Assembly: GCF_019249295.1 (NCBI RefSeq)
Contig: NZ_JAESDH010000006.1
Span: 160,761 to 224,760 of the forward strand
Length of the DNA stretch: 64,000 nt
Source: Alteromonas antoniana
Lineage (GTDB): Bacteria > Pseudomonadota > Gammaproteobacteria > Enterobacterales > Alteromonadaceae
Reading direction: 5' to 3'
Of the stretch, positions 19,517 through 29,655 are shown one piece after another. The translations under genes and the position numbers were made by a program. Within the stretch, counting starts at the first letter, position 1. Every line of letters starts with the position of its first letter. The notes beneath the pieces are model-generated. The model did not search any database. It was not told where the DNA came from and was given only the letters and a program-made list of their open reading frames with translations.

Positions 19517-20224
19517 ATGTTTACTACTCCGCGCCGCGTACTGCCAAATTTGGCTTGTCTGCTTTGTAAGCAGGCAAGTCGCACGCCAGTTTGTCAGTGG
19601 TGTGCAGATGACATACAGTGGCTGGCACCACCCGGTGAGGGTGAAAACTTGCTGCTAAAACCGGATATAGCAACGGCCGTGGCGCATTCACACATTCATG
19701 CACTGAAAGCGGCGGCCTGGTATTCGTGGCCGTTCGATTCACTGATTCATGCACTGAAGTTTTCACACAAGTTTACGCTTGCTGACTATCTCTGTGATGC
19801 TTTTTTACAACAGTACCCTGTAAATCAGACCAGCTTGCCCGACTTGCTTTTACCTGTACCGATGACGTACCGGCGTTACTGGCAACGGCACTACAATCAG
19901 GCGGTAGAAATTTGCAAAGCGCTGGCTGCGAAATATCAGCTGAGATGGGAACCACAATGGGCGCAGCGCACTGACAACCGACTCCAGCATACACTTGGTC
20001 GTGAAGCGAGAAAGCAACATGCACAGCAGGCGTACTGTTTACAGCCACTGACATCCTGGCAAACTGGCTCCCCCCCGCTTCGCGTGGCGATTATCGATGA
20101 TGTGGTAACGACGGGTCAGACGGTCAACAATCTTGCCGCGGCACTGAAAGCGCAGTGGCCATCAATGGTGATAGAGGTATGGACGATGGGGATCACACCG
20201 GCGCCGGGACAGCGCCGGTGTTAG
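19517..20224 (+). CDS. comF: ComF/GntX family phosphoribosyltransferase-like protein
   Basis: A 235-residue protein with an N-terminal zinc ribbon (CLLC and CQWC) and a type I phosphoribosyltransferase fold ending in the PRPP loop VAIIDDVVTTGQTVNN. Family members are linked to DNA uptake (ComF) or gluconate/iron-sulfur use (GntX). ATG 19517 is chosen because it puts the zinc ribbon close to the N-terminus; an in-frame ATG at 19427 would extend into bioH. The stop codon faces the M14 peptidase gene three bases away. Confidence 0.85.
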   Translation: MFTTPRRVLPNLACLLCKQASRTPVCQWCADDIQWLAPPGEGENLLLKPDIATAVAHSHIHALKAAAWYSWPFDSLIHALKFSHKFTLADYLCDAFLQQYPVNQTSLPDLLLPVPMTYRRYWQRHYNQAVEICKALAAKYQLRWEPQWAQRTDNRLQHTLGREARKQHAQQAYCLQPLTSWQTGSPPLRVAIIDDVVTTGQTVNNLAAALKAQWPSMVIEVWTMGITPAPGQRRC

Positions 20225-20227
20225 CGT

Positions 20228-22855
20228 TTACTTAAGCAAAGCAGACTGATAAATGGCGTTACTCATCAGCTTATTGGTGCCGTACCAGTAACCCCGGAAG
20301 TGTGGGTTATCAGTAAAGCCAATCACCAGGCCGCTGCCATAGCGCTCGGCAATAACCGCCGTGGTTCCACCAATCAACTCGACCAGCTGCGGCGCACTGT
20401 AACCGGCCATTAGCGGTGACTCAGTGTAACGTGCCACGGTGGTAAAGGGTGAATTGTCACTCTTCACAATCATGTTCGAGGTTTTAAACATCGGCAATGT
20501 CGATGAGGTGTACCCGAAAAATAGCGGATGTGAGGTGTCAATGCGTGTTTCATATACTGAGCCTGCAATCAGCTTCTTAGCATAAAGCGCACTTCTGTCA
20601 GCGAACGTCAGCGAGTCCGTATCAAAGGCATCATCAATCGTTTCCCGGCTGGCAATTTCAATATCCAGCCACTCGTTCTGAGCAAACAAACGCAGCGCAG
20701 ACTTTTGTCCGATCAACACGCCACCGCTGTCTACCCAGTCAGCGATTGCCTCAACGGTGTCCTCGTCAAGTTGTCCGTAACGACCACTGGCCATGATAAT
20801 GTGCGTATAGTTATGTAATGGCGTGCGCGCCAGACGTGACAGCTCGACCAGTGAAGCAGGAAGCCCTACACGCGTGTCCAGATAATGCCAGATTTCTCCA
20901 ACTTCATACTGACTGGTTCCTTCGCCGCCGACCATCAGCACTTTTGGTGTGGTCACCGGTGTCATTTCCCGGCTTCCGAGGTCAGACCCCGCTGGCGTAA
21001 GACCGCTACGGATCGCGTGTACAGGCATGTTCAGCTGACTTGCCTGGGTTGTTAACAGGCTAACCAGGTTGTCAGGCTGCGCCAGACCGGTGGGAATTAA
21101 TATCGTTCCCGGAGCGAAGTCGCGTGTTGAGTCGTCTACCATTTTCGCGGTAAAGCTTTTACCTGCAGTACGCACTGTGGCGCCTGATTCAAGCAGCGCC
21201 TGCAACATGGCAGGAGCCTGATAATACTCCCAGTCAAAGGCATAAGCGTAGGCATTATCGGGCAACGCCTGAGTGTCGTTTTGCAACGAAAGGCTGGCGT
21301 TCGCAGCCGTCTTCACCTTACGGCGGTCACCGCGCTCAACAGCAACATAATCAATGTTGAAGGCCAGTGGTAAATTCCAGTTAGAGACGTCATAGAACGT
21401 ATTGTTTTCAAAATTCTGCTGCGTTGAAAACAGAGAGGAAACCAGTCGGTACTGAGGTTGTTCAACCGGAATGTAAATGGCCTTGTTGGCAGTAAACCCT
21501 TTCCCGCTTACGTCCACGTCCCGGTTTACCACTTCATAGTCGATAGTATGGCGCTTGAGTAAGTCCAGCATGGCGGTAAATCTGCCGGTATCATTCGGCA
21601 CAGCCAGCAGGTACCCGGCAGTGTCGCTGTTTTTCGCCGCATCGCGGGTATCTTTTACAAAGCTGGACTGATAATTCAGGATTGCGGGCTTATAGGCCAT
21701 CGCGCCCTTAAAGGTGCTCAGCGACGTTGTCACCTGATTCTGGATCGTATCTGCAAAGCGGACTTTTCCGTTGATGGAGTCCTGCACGTGTCCGCGGCTG
21801 CTACCCTGTTCGAAAAGAATACCTATGCTGCCGTGCACATCGGGGTAGGTTGACCCTTTACCTACGTAAAAGTCGTCAAAATCTTCTTCAGAGAAATACA
21901 GCTCACCCTGCGCATCAAATGCTGCCGCATGATACTCCGCCAGCGCTTCTGTCAGCGTCACGTTGCCATCAGGCGTTATCGGATTTTTGCGAGAGCGTAC
22001 GCCTGGCTGGAAGAAATAGGTGCTGTTCGTTCCCATCTCATGGAAGTCCGTCAGGATATGTGGACGCCACTGATGAAACTGTGCAATACGGGCGCGGGAT
22101 TCAGGGTGTGTCAGTAGTAACCAGTCTCGGTTAAGATCGAACCAGTAGTGATTGGTGCGCCCTGACGGCCAACCCTCAACATGTTCACGTGTTTCAGGAT
22201 CGCTGACCAGCTGCTTTCCTTTGTGCATATTCGCCCATTGCGCGAAACGCCCTAACCCGTCCGGGTTGAAAGACGGATCCAGTAACACCACATTGTTGCG
22301 TAGCAAACGGTTCACATCGTCTGACTGGGCTGCAGCCAGATAGTAGCCGATGACCATAGCGGCATTACTGCCGGACGGCTCATTACCGTGAATGCTGTAA
22401 CCCATGTAAAAAATCAGGGGATCACCTTCACTCGGTGCTTCACCACTTTTCCAGGCATCCAGATGCTTTTTTCTGATGCTGTCGATACGTGGCTGATTAT
22501 CTGGTGCGGTGATCGTGAGCAGCAGCAAAGGGCGGTTTTCGTGAGTGCGACCGGTTTCCTGAATGGTAATGCGGTCTGATGCTTCAGCGAGCGCACGCAT
22601 GTAGGTAACCAACTGATCGTGTCTTACATGCCATTCGCCCACCTGTGCACCCAGAATTTTTTCTGGTGTTGGGATTGCGGGATCATAGGTAACACCCGCG
22701 GGAAGGTACTCAGCGACAGGTTTGCCACCGGTTTCGGCCGGCACCAGGCTGGCTGCAGATACAAAACCGGAGACGCTCAGCAGCAGACTGAACGCGACGA
22801 GGTGACGAGCGCGCTTAGCAAGGCGTAGCGTCGAGTGAACGAACTGATACGTCAT
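20228..22855 (-). CDS. Secreted M14-family zinc carboxypeptidase-like protein
   Basis: An 875-residue exported protein. The signal peptide lies at residues about 10-35 (HLVAFSLLLSVSGFVSA). The M14 domain follows (about 60-400), with zinc ligands in SIHGNEPSG (H..E) and TDFHEMGTNSTYFF, and the acidic EQGSSRG segment. The C-terminal half resembles a class I glutamine amidotransferase-like or structural beta domain (VLMVGGEGTSQYEVGEIWHYLD). Such proteins are common in marine Alteromonadales and Shewanella and are annotated as peptidase M14. ATG 22855 is preferred over a start at 22912, which would place 19 residues before the signal peptide. Confidence 0.85.
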   Translation of the reverse strand: MTYQFVHSTLRLAKRARHLVAFSLLLSVSGFVSAASLVPAETGGKPVAEYLPAGVTYDPAIPTPEKILGAQVGEWHVRHDQLVTYMRALAEASDRITIQETGRTHENRPLLLLTITAPDNQPRIDSIRKKHLDAWKSGEAPSEGDPLIFYMGYSIHGNEPSGSNAAMVIGYYLAAAQSDDVNRLLRNNVVLLDPSFNPDGLGRFAQWANMHKGKQLVSDPETREHVEGWPSGRTNHYWFDLNRDWLLLTHPESRARIAQFHQWRPHILTDFHEMGTNSTYFFQPGVRSRKNPITPDGNVTLTEALAEYHAAAFDAQGELYFSEEDFDDFYVGKGSTYPDVHGSIGILFEQGSSRGHVQDSINGKVRFADTIQNQVTTSLSTFKGAMAYKPAILNYQSSFVKDTRDAAKNSDTAGYLLAVPNDTGRFTAMLDLLKRHTIDYEVVNRDVDVSGKGFTANKAIYIPVEQPQYRLVSSLFSTQQNFENNTFYDVSNWNLPLAFNIDYVAVERGDRRKVKTAANASLSLQNDTQALPDNAYAYAFDWEYYQAPAMLQALLESGATVRTAGKSFTAKMVDDSTRDFAPGTILIPTGLAQPDNLVSLLTTQASQLNMPVHAIRSGLTPAGSDLGSREMTPVTTPKVLMVGGEGTSQYEVGEIWHYLDTRVGLPASLVELSRLARTPLHNYTHIIMASGRYGQLDEDTVEAIADWVDSGGVLIGQKSALRLFAQNEWLDIEIASRETIDDAFDTDSLTFADRSALYAKKLIAGSVYETRIDTSHPLFFGYTSSTLPMFKTSNMIVKSDNSPFTTVARYTESPLMAGYSAPQLVELIGGTTAVIAERYGSGLVIGFTDNPHFRGYWYGTNKLMSNAIYQSALLK

Positions 22856-22920
22856 AGTGTTCCCATCTCTTGTTGCATGAATTTTTATGATTATGACAAT
22901 CTGAGAAAACACTTCAATAC

Positions 22921-22950
22921 TTGACTGTTTTACTCAGGTAAATTTGTTAT
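22921..22950 (+). promoter_or_regulatory. Candidate nfuA promoter
   Basis: TTGACT (22921-22926), 18-base spacer, TGTTAT (22945-22950), followed 36 bases later by the nfuA ATG with TAGGA upstream of it. Confidence 0.35.
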
Positions 22951-22985
22951 CATTAGCCCCATCTAATTAATTGTAGGACTTGTTG

Positions 22986-23564
22986 ATGATCACTATATCA
23001 GAAGAAGCACAAGCTCACTTCGCGAAATTACTGGAAAAACAAGAGTCTGGCACGAATATTCGTGTATTCGTCGTAAATCCAGGGACGTCGTCGGCAGAGT
23101 GCGGCGTGTCCTATTGCCCCCCTGATGCTGTCGAAGAAGGCGACATAAAGCTTGAGTTTAACGGTTTCGATGCGGTGGTTGATCAGGAGAGCGCGCCTTA
23201 CCTGGAAGAAGCAGAAATTGATTTTGTTACTGACCAGATGGGATCGCAACTCACGCTGAAAGCACCGAACGCAAAAGCGCGTAAGGTGTCAGACGATGCA
23301 CCGCTGGTTGAGCGGATTAACTATATGATCGAATCTGAAATCAACCCGCAGCTGGCCAGCCATGGCGGCCAGGTGATGCTGGTTGAAGTCACCGAAGAGG
23401 GCTTTGCAGTTCTGCAATTCGGTGGCGGCTGTAACGGCTGCTCGATGGTAGACGTAACCTTAAAAGACGGTATCGAAAAGCAAATGTTAGAGCAGTTTGC
23501 CGGTGAGCTGAAAGGGGTTCGCGACGCCACCGAACACCAGGCTGGTGAACACTCGTACTACTAA
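22986..23564 (+). CDS. nfuA: Fe-S biogenesis protein NfuA
   Basis: Iron-sulfur carrier that supplies clusters to apo-proteins under stress. It has an N-terminal A-type-like domain ([20 protein letters not shown]) and a C-terminal Nfu domain with the cluster-binding [20 protein letters not shown], ending GEHSYY as in E. coli. The 192 residues equal the family length. ATG 22986 is chosen over TTG 22980 because [16 protein letters not shown] aligns with E. coli MIRISDAAQ. Confidence 0.97.
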   Translation: MITISEEAQAHFAKLLEKQESGTNIRVFVVNPGTSSAECGVSYCPPDAVEEGDIKLEFNGFDAVVDQESAPYLEEAEIDFVTDQMGSQLTLKAPNAKARKVSDDAPLVERINYMIESEINPQLASHGGQVMLVEVTEEGFAVLQFGGGCNGCSMVDVTLKDGIEKQMLEQFAGELKGVRDATEHQAGEHSYY

Positions 23565-23565
23565 T

Positions 23566-23808
23566 ATGAGTACCCCGCAACAGCGCTGGCAAGGGTTTGT
23601 TCGTGGCCTGGTTATTTTTTCACTGGGCGCGCTGTTGCTGGTTTTTACAGCAGAGTATGCGGTGTGGCTTTACTGGCTGTCTCTGGCCATTTTGTTCACC
23701 GGGTTTGCGATTGCCATGCGTTACTACGCGGGCATTTTTATGCAGCGTATTTCCTCGTTTGGCGACGCTAAACGCTTACTAAAGCGTCTCGACGAACGCG
23801 ATAAATGA
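23566..23808 (+). CDS. Small two-helix membrane protein
   Basis: An 80-residue protein beginning one base after the nfuA stop codon, so probably co-transcribed and translationally coupled. It has two hydrophobic helices (LVIFSLGALLLVFTAEYAVWLYW and LAILFTGFAIAMRYYAG) and a basic C-terminal tail (AKRLLKRLDERDK). Its last 41 bases overlap, on the opposite strand, the 3' end of the MATE gene. Family not recognised. Confidence 0.65.
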   Translation: MSTPQQRWQGFVRGLVIFSLGALLLVFTAEYAVWLYWLSLAILFTGFAIAMRYYAGIFMQRISSFGDAKRLLKRLDERDK

Positions 23809-25102
23809 ACACCCACCCCAGCGTTAGCCCACGCGCAAGCAGGAAGCTCAGTAAGGCATACCATAACGCCACGTTTCCCGCGTCTGAAAACAGCCACCAT
23901 ACCGGAAAATAAGCCACTGCAGCGCTGATAATCATAGTGTCGCGCATTGCCGCAGACTGCGTAATACCGACAAAAACCCCATCAAATAAGAAACACCAGT
24001 GGCCCAGAAGTGGTAGCAGCACCATCAGCCACAGGTACGCTGAAGCCGCCTCGCGAAGGTGAGGTAAATCGGTCAGTAATGCAATGATGGCGTCGCCAGA
24101 TACATAAAACAGCAAGGCGTAGGCAATCGCAAACAGTGATGACCAGAATAATCCGCGTTGCGTCTGCGCCACTACTGCGCGCTTTGACTTGGCTCCTGCG
24201 GCTTCTCCTACCAACGCTTCCACCGCATAAGCAATACCATCCAGGCCCAGCGCAATTAGCACGAAAAACTGCATAAGAATGGCATTAATCGCCGCTGGCG
24301 TTTCTCCCAGCCGGGCTCCCTGGAGCGTCAGGAACGCCAGACAGACCTGCAACGCCAGGTTACGTATCAGCATGTTGCCATTGAGTTTCAGCAGTACTTT
24401 CCGGGCTGCCGAGTTAAACCACTCCGCTCTCGGCGATACGCCTTTGCAGTGAGCCAGAGCCACCCACAATGACAATGCAGTCATTGTATACTCGGCTGCG
24501 ATACTTGCCAGCGCCACACCCGCGACAGACATATCAAAACCATAAACCAACAAGACATCCAACGCGGCGTTTAGCAGGTTGCCTACAATCTGAATAAACA
24601 GAACGGCACGGGTTTTTTGCTGCCCGACCAGCCAGCCCACCAGCGCCAGATTGAGCATGGCAGCGGGCGCACCCCACACACGTACTTCAAAATAGGCTTC
24701 AAGATGCTGCAACACCTCGTAGCCCGGAGATGCAAGCCAGATACCGGCATGCAATACAGGCACCTGCAGAAGCAGTAACCCGATACCTAAAACCAGTGCA
24801 ATGGCGCAGGTTTGCCAGAGGGCCTTCGCCGACTGGGTTTTCGGATCATGGGGATTTCCTCTGCCCTGAGCACTTAAGCCGGTGGCCGACATTCGCAAAA
24901 AACCGCATACCCAGTAAATTTGTGTGAGTATTAACGTGGCTATCGACGCACCAGCGAGCATAGCCGAGGAATCCATATGCCCCAATACAGCCGTATCAAC
25001 CAGTCCGAGTAAAGGCGTGGTAATATTGGCCAGAATCATCGGAAAGGCCAGCGTGATTAATGTTTTGTGGGCCTGCCAGCCGTGCGGCACTGTCGCTGTC
25101 AT
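23768..25102 (-). CDS. dinF: MATE-family efflux transporter, DinF-like
   Basis: A 444-residue polytopic membrane protein with about 12 helices. The opening LAFPMILANITTPLLGLVDTAVLGHM is characteristic of the DinF branch of the MATE superfamily, cation-coupled exporters. ATG 25102 is favoured; the frame is open further upstream but this overlaps the divergent deacetylase start. Here it is not next to lexA (11 kb away), unlike in E. coli, so SOS co-regulation is not implied by position. Confidence 0.85.
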   Translation of the reverse strand: MTATVPHGWQAHKTLITLAFPMILANITTPLLGLVDTAVLGHMDSSAMLAGASIATLILTQIYWVCGFLRMSATGLSAQGRGNPHDPKTQSAKALWQTCAIALVLGIGLLLLQVPVLHAGIWLASPGYEVLQHLEAYFEVRVWGAPAAMLNLALVGWLVGQQKTRAVLFIQIVGNLLNAALDVLLVYGFDMSVAGVALASIAAEYTMTALSLWVALAHCKGVSPRAEWFNSAARKVLLKLNGNMLIRNLALQVCLAFLTLQGARLGETPAAINAILMQFFVLIALGLDGIAYAVEALVGEAAGAKSKRAVVAQTQRGLFWSSLFAIAYALLFYVSGDAIIALLTDLPHLREAASAYLWLMVLLPLLGHWCFLFDGVFVGITQSAAMRDTMIISAAVAYFPVWWLFSDAGNVALWYALLSFLLARGLTLGWVFIYRVRRDALVSV

Positions 25103-25135
25103 GGAAATGTAGCACCCGCAGAGTAAGGAGGAAAC

Positions 25136-26227
25136 GTGAAGTATAACATGGGTTTGCGACAAAAAATCGGGTTCGTACTGGGCCTGATTGCGACATCGTT
25201 AACAACCGGAGTGAGTTACGCACAGACTGACGACAAAGGTCTGGATAACGCTGTGATCCTGCTCTATCACCATGTAGCAAACGATACACCTGCAAGCACC
25301 AGCATTTCGCCGGACAGCTTCGCTGAACACATGGAATACTTAGCAAATAACCATACTGTGCTGGGCTTACCAGAGGTCGTTTCTGCGCTTCGCGAGGGTG
25401 AAACTCTCCCTGACCGCACTGTTGTGATCACCTTTGATGATGGCTATGAAAATATTCTTACTAATGCCCACCCGATATTAAAGCGTCACGGGTTTCCCTA
25501 CACCATCTTTATCAACCCCAATGAGATAGGCAGTAATCGCAGTCAGCTTAGCTGGGAGCAGGTAAAAACAATGCAGGATGACGGTGTCGTGTTCGCGAAT
25601 CATACGCTTGATCACCTGCATATGCTGGAGCGAACGCCTGGAGAATCTGAAAAGGACTGGCTAAAACGTGTGTGGACAAATGTCACCGAAGCCGAAGATA
25701 TACTGGAGGACAAAACCGGACGTTCACTCAAGTATCTGGCGTTTCCGTTTGGTGAATACAACCGTGCTTTGGCAGATAAAGTGTCACAAGCCGGCTATGT
25801 TGGTTTCGGTCAGCATTCTGGTGGCGTCAGCAGCGAAAGTCAGTTTTCCGCTCTCCCCCGTTTTCCTGCTGCAGGCCCTTATGCCAACCTCAAAACGTTG
25901 AAAACCAAGCTGGAAAGTCTGGCAATGCCGGTATCCTCATACACGCCTGAAGATCCGATGGTAACTGACAGGAGCGAGCCGCCTAAAGTCACCTTCACCG
26001 TGACCTCCAGCGATGTCGATTTGAATCGCGCTAACTGCTTTTTTGGTGGCGATACCATCGCACCGCGCGTAGATAAGATGACAGCGACTGTCACTATTGA
26101 TGGCGCACTTCCGGTTGGGCGTTCAAGAATTAACTGTACTGCGCCGTCAATGGAACACAGTGGTCGCTATTACTGGTACTCGCAGCCATTTTTCGTCGCC
26201 GACAGCAAGGGTAATTATCCCGATTAG
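25136..26227 (+). CDS. Secreted polysaccharide deacetylase (CE4/NodB domain)
   Basis: A 363-residue exported protein. The signal peptide is residues 1-29 (cleavage near SYAQT). The NodB domain (about 40-265) shows VILLYHHV, the metal-binding VITFDDGYEN, the HTLDHLHM metal histidines and LAFPFGEYN. Residues 280-363 form an extra C-terminal beta domain with a pair of cysteines (NCFFGG, NCTAPS). The start is GTG 25136, supported by AAGGAGG seven bases before it. The substrate is presumably an envelope or extracellular polysaccharide; which one cannot be told. Confidence 0.85.
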   Translation: MKYNMGLRQKIGFVLGLIATSLTTGVSYAQTDDKGLDNAVILLYHHVANDTPASTSISPDSFAEHMEYLANNHTVLGLPEVVSALREGETLPDRTVVITFDDGYENILTNAHPILKRHGFPYTIFINPNEIGSNRSQLSWEQVKTMQDDGVVFANHTLDHLHMLERTPGESEKDWLKRVWTNVTEAEDILEDKTGRSLKYLAFPFGEYNRALADKVSQAGYVGFGQHSGGVSSESQFSALPRFPAAGPYANLKTLKTKLESLAMPVSSYTPEDPMVTDRSEPPKVTFTVTSSDVDLNRANCFFGGDTIAPRVDKMTATVTIDGALPVGRSRINCTAPSMEHSGRYYWYSQPFFVADSKGNYPD

Positions 26228-26497
26228 TGACTAAAGGCCTGCGAGACCTTTGGTGTGAACCATTTTGTGCAACCCTAACGCATTTCGCGCAAGTCTCAAG
26301 GAACATGGTGTAGTTTTACTGACTGAGTGACGGGTTGCGCAGTGCAAAATGCGCTTGAAAACACTTACACGTCCGCAGTTTAGGACGTGGGGGTGGATGT
26401 ACACTCCCGAACACAGGCTTTATGCCGTTCAATAATAAGGTGTGATCAGCGCAGAAAAGAGGGGTGTAAACCGACAATAATACTCAGTGGGAATGCC

Positions 26498-27094
26498 TCA
26501 CAAAGGCGGCACAGCTCTTATCATCTGAATAAAGGGAGCGGCATGCTGATGCTCGCCAAATCCCAGCGCCTTATAGAACCGCCGGGCAGTCTCATTGGAG
26601 ACTTCCACGTCCAGCACCATGGCGAATTTTTTATGCTCTCTTGCGGTTTTTTCAGCAACGCGCAGCAATGCGCGGCCAACGCCCTGACGCCTGGCGCCTG
26701 CAGCGACTGACAGGTGCCCAATCCCCAGCTCTGTCGCCAGTGGCGGATGCAGAGCGGCGCTAAAGCGCTGACTACGCATTACCACATCAATCGACTGGTC
26801 CAGTCCAAAGTGTTCTGTGATTGAAGAGAGCGTATCGCGATCGAAATCGGCAGGCAGTTTATCATGCCAGCAGGTCATCAGGCCTACCACGTCATCGTCT
26901 ATGCAGGCGACCCAGTGATTTTTAAAGCCATACTGGCCCTCCCCGTTTGACCAGGCATAGCATAAGTACTGATAGGCGGAGTCTCGCTCACCATTGCCGA
27001 AAATATCAATGAGAAGCTGCTCACCGGAATCAAGAAGAAGTGGAACCGCACTTGCCATGTCGGCGGCGGTGGCCTGACGTATATTCAGGTTCAT
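26498..27094 (-). CDS. GNAT family N-acetyltransferase
   Basis: A 198-residue acetyltransferase. The acetyl-CoA pyrophosphate loop is seen as GARRQGVGRALLRVAEKTA, followed by LDVEVSNETARRFYKALGF, the C-terminal half of the GNAT fold. The stop codon of sco1 lies eight bases upstream of this start, so it is the last gene of the oxidase-assembly operon surf1-(188 aa)-ctaA-ctaB-sco1. Substrate unknown. Confidence 0.85.
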   Translation of the reverse strand: MNLNIRQATAADMASAVPLLLDSGEQLLIDIFGNGERDSAYQYLCYAWSNGEGQYGFKNHWVACIDDDVVGLMTCWHDKLPADFDRDTLSSITEHFGLDQSIDVVMRSQRFSAALHPPLATELGIGHLSVAAGARRQGVGRALLRVAEKTAREHKKFAMVLDVEVSNETARRFYKALGFGEHQHAAPFIQMIRAVPPL

Positions 27095-27102
27095 ACATAC
27101 TA

Positions 27103-27747
27103 CTAGGGTGCGACAATAACCGGCAAATCAGCAAGAATTTGATTTACATCGGCGACCGCCAGCTTTCCCGGCTCCGAAACAGGCTTAAAGCGTCCAATTA
27201 CTTTAGCATCCGGATTAATTAATACCACGGAAGCGCTATGATTGACCAGATAATTGGGATCATCGGTGCTCTCCGCCATGGAGTACATCATTCCCATGCT
27301 GCGAACCAGAGGAAACATCTCTGCATGTTCTCCGGATACTGCAATAAACTCGTCGTTAAAATAGCTGACGTACTCGTTCAGGCGTTCAGTGTTATCCCTG
27401 TTTGGATCCACGGAAATAAACCACACTTTTACCGGCACATCTGAATCCAGCTGCTGGATTTTCGGATAGGCTCCGCTCAGCGCCGCCATGGTTGTCGGGC
27501 AGATATCCGGACAAAATGTATAGCCCAGAAACGCGAGCGTCCACTGTCCCTTCAACGACTGCGGCGTCACAGTATTGCCATGGTGATCAGTCAGTGTAAA
27601 GTCGGTCAGCACTCGTGGCTGTGGGAACTGCTGTAAATACTGAGGCTGAGCGTCATCTGCCGCGGGAGGCGCGATATAGATTGCACCGATGATGCCCAGT
27701 ATAAGAGCGATGCCGGCCGCCAGACCGGCTACTGCACGTTGATTCAT
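27103..27747 (-). CDS. SCO1/SenC family copper chaperone
   Basis: Membrane-anchored thioredoxin-fold protein that helps load copper into the CuA site of cytochrome oxidase. It has an N-terminal anchor ([18 protein letters not shown]), the copper-binding FCPDICP, and the conserved histidine in [14 protein letters not shown]. Its 214 residues match the family. ATG overlaps the ctaB stop as ATGA, so it is translationally coupled in the heme A and oxidase-assembly operon. Confidence 0.93.
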   Translation of the reverse strand: MNQRAVAGLAAGIALILGIIGAIYIAPPAADDAQPQYLQQFPQPRVLTDFTLTDHHGNTVTPQSLKGQWTLAFLGYTFCPDICPTTMAALSGAYPKIQQLDSDVPVKVWFISVDPNRDNTERLNEYVSYFNDEFIAVSGEHAEMFPLVRSMGMMYSMAESTDDPNYLVNHSASVVLINPDAKVIGRFKPVSEPGKLAVADVNQILADLPVIVAP

Positions 27748-28664
27748 AAGCTAATTGGTATGTAATGATCGACCAGTAATACCACAAACAATATCATGAG
27801 ATGAATAATGGAGTACTTAAATGTTTGCATGGCCGTTTTATCCGTAGCAGCAAATTTCAGTTTCCACGCATACATCATAAAACCGGCGTTCAGCGCCGTT
27901 GAACCAATCAGATAAATCAGATTGCTCATTCCGGTAAGATAGGGAAGCAGGCAAACCAGACATAATAATACGGTGTAGAGCAACACGGAGGTTTTGGTAT
28001 ACTCGACGCCATGAGTGACCGGCAGCATTGGCACTTTCGCCTTGGCGTATTCTTTTTCTCTGTGAATTGCCAGCGCCCAGAAATGTGGCGGTGTCCAGGT
28101 AAAAATGATTAACACCAGCAACAAGGCGTGGGCGTGAATTTCTCCTGTCACGGCAGTCCAGCCCAGCAGCGGAGGTGCTGCACCTGCCAGGCCACCAATA
28201 ACAATATTTTGCGGTGTCGCGCGCTTTAAAAACATCGTGTAGACAAAAGCGTAGCCAACCAGACTAGCCAGCGTCAGCAATGCCGTAAGCCGGTTTATCG
28301 CAAACTCCAGGATGCCATAACCCGCAACCGCCATGACAGCAGCAAAAATAAGCGCATGAGTGACTGACACCTTCCCTTTCGCCACCGGACGATTGTAGGT
28401 TCGTGCCATCTGGCTATCGATACGATGATCCACAACGTGATTTATCACCGCGGCGGCACTGGATAACAAACCAATTCCTGCAAGGCCTGCGATCAGTACT
28501 TTCCAGTCTACCCATTGCGGTGTCGCCAGACACATGCCCACCAGCGCCGTGAGGAGCAGCAGCATTACAACGTTCGGTTTGGTCATTTCGTAGTAATCAC
28601 GCCACGACGCAGTAGCCCGAGTCGCCGTGCCTGATGGGGAAGAAATCGAAGCAGATTTAGCCAT
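27744..28664 (-). CDS. ctaB: Protoheme IX farnesyltransferase (CtaB/CyoE)
   Basis: UbiA-family prenyltransferase that converts heme B to heme O in the inner membrane. It has 306 residues with about nine helices. Diagnostic motifs are [36 protein letters not shown] (the first aspartate-rich site) and [16 protein letters not shown]. It overlaps ctaA by eight bases and sco1 by four. Next to heme A synthase and an aa3-type oxidase, it supplies heme O for heme A. Confidence 0.95.
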   Translation of the reverse strand: MAKSASISSPSGTATRATASWRDYYEMTKPNVVMLLLLTALVGMCLATPQWVDWKVLIAGLAGIGLLSSAAAVINHVVDHRIDSQMARTYNRPVAKGKVSVTHALIFAAVMAVAGYGILEFAINRLTALLTLASLVGYAFVYTMFLKRATPQNIVIGGLAGAAPPLLGWTAVTGEIHAHALLLVLIIFTWTPPHFWALAIHREKEYAKAKVPMLPVTHGVEYTKTSVLLYTVLLCLVCLLPYLTGMSNLIYLIGSTALNAGFMMYAWKLKFAATDKTAMQTFKYSIIHLMILFVVLLVDHYIPISL

Positions 28665-29646
28665 AAGTCGCTCCCTGAGGTCGATAAAGAGAATAGGTGA
28701 CCCATACCATCACCAGCAGAAGACAGGCGGCCACAGCATTGTGCGCCACCGCGATAAACAGCGGCAGGCTGAATACGACGTTGCTGATACCCAGCCCAAC
28801 CTGAACCAGCAACACGGCAAGCAACACGGTACCGCCGGTTTTCATTTTACCTGAGTAGCCGCTCATCAAATGCAGCGCTAACCAAGCCAGATATAAAAAG
28901 GTAACTACCGCGCCTGCGCGGTGCACGATGTGCATGGTCATACGCTCTGCGTAATCATGTGCACCAAATTCATAATTTACTGCGTGAGGCACACTGTAGG
29001 CGCCGGCAAAATCCAGACTTGATGCCCAGTCACCCTCGCATACCGGAAACTCTGTACAGGCCAGCGCAGCGTAGTTTGCTGATGTCCAGCCACCCAGCGC
29101 AATCTGAATAACGAGAATAGCAATCCCAGCCAGTGCTGCCAGAGGAAGCTGGGCGGCAGACTGCGGCGAATGCGATGCGCTGTGAGTACCTAATCGCAAA
29201 TACAAAAGAAACAAACACGAGAGCACCGTGAACCCACCAAGCAAATGACCCATCACCACCACAGGCAGCAAATTCAACGTGACCGTCCACATCCCCAGGG
29301 CCCCCTGGAATATCACGAGCCCCAGCAGAAATAGTGGCAGTTTTTTGGGTTGTGAAGGCTCACGCCGGACTAACGCCAGAATGCTGATAGCCAGGATACA
29401 CAAGCCCAGGGTGCCGGCGAAATACCGGTGAATCATCTCATTCCACGCCTTATGCGCTTCCACCGGGCGCTCCGGATAAGCGGCATTAGCGGCTGCCACT
29501 TTCTCTTCAGACAATGGCACAGTTAAATGACCATAGCATCCAGGCCAGTCAGGACAGCCCAACCCTGCATCCGTCAGGCGGGTGTAAGCCCCAAGAATAA
29601 TGACAACCAGGGCCAGACCCAGGCTGAACAATACAAGCTTCTTCAT
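28657..29646 (-). CDS. ctaA: Heme A synthase (COX15/CtaA)
   Basis: Eight-helix inner-membrane protein that oxidises heme O to heme A. It has 329 residues. The family motifs are [22 protein letters not shown] near the N-terminus, [20 protein letters not shown] and HIVHRAGAV. It has the cysteine pairs expected at CPDWPGC and ACTEFPVC. Its stop codon overlaps the start of ctaB. Confidence 0.95.
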   Translation of the reverse strand: MKKLVLFSLGLALVVIILGAYTRLTDAGLGCPDWPGCYGHLTVPLSEEKVAAANAAYPERPVEAHKAWNEMIHRYFAGTLGLCILAISILALVRREPSQPKKLPLFLLGLVIFQGALGMWTVTLNLLPVVVMGHLLGGFTVLSCLFLLYLRLGTHSASHSPQSAAQLPLAALAGIAILVIQIALGGWTSANYAALACTEFPVCEGDWASSLDFAGAYSVPHAVNYEFGAHDYAERMTMHIVHRAGAVVTFLYLAWLALHLMSGYSGKMKTGGTVLLAVLLVQVGLGISNVVFSLPLFIAVAHNAVAACLLLVMVWVTYSLYRPQGATYG

Positions 29647-29655
29647 TAGCGCGCT

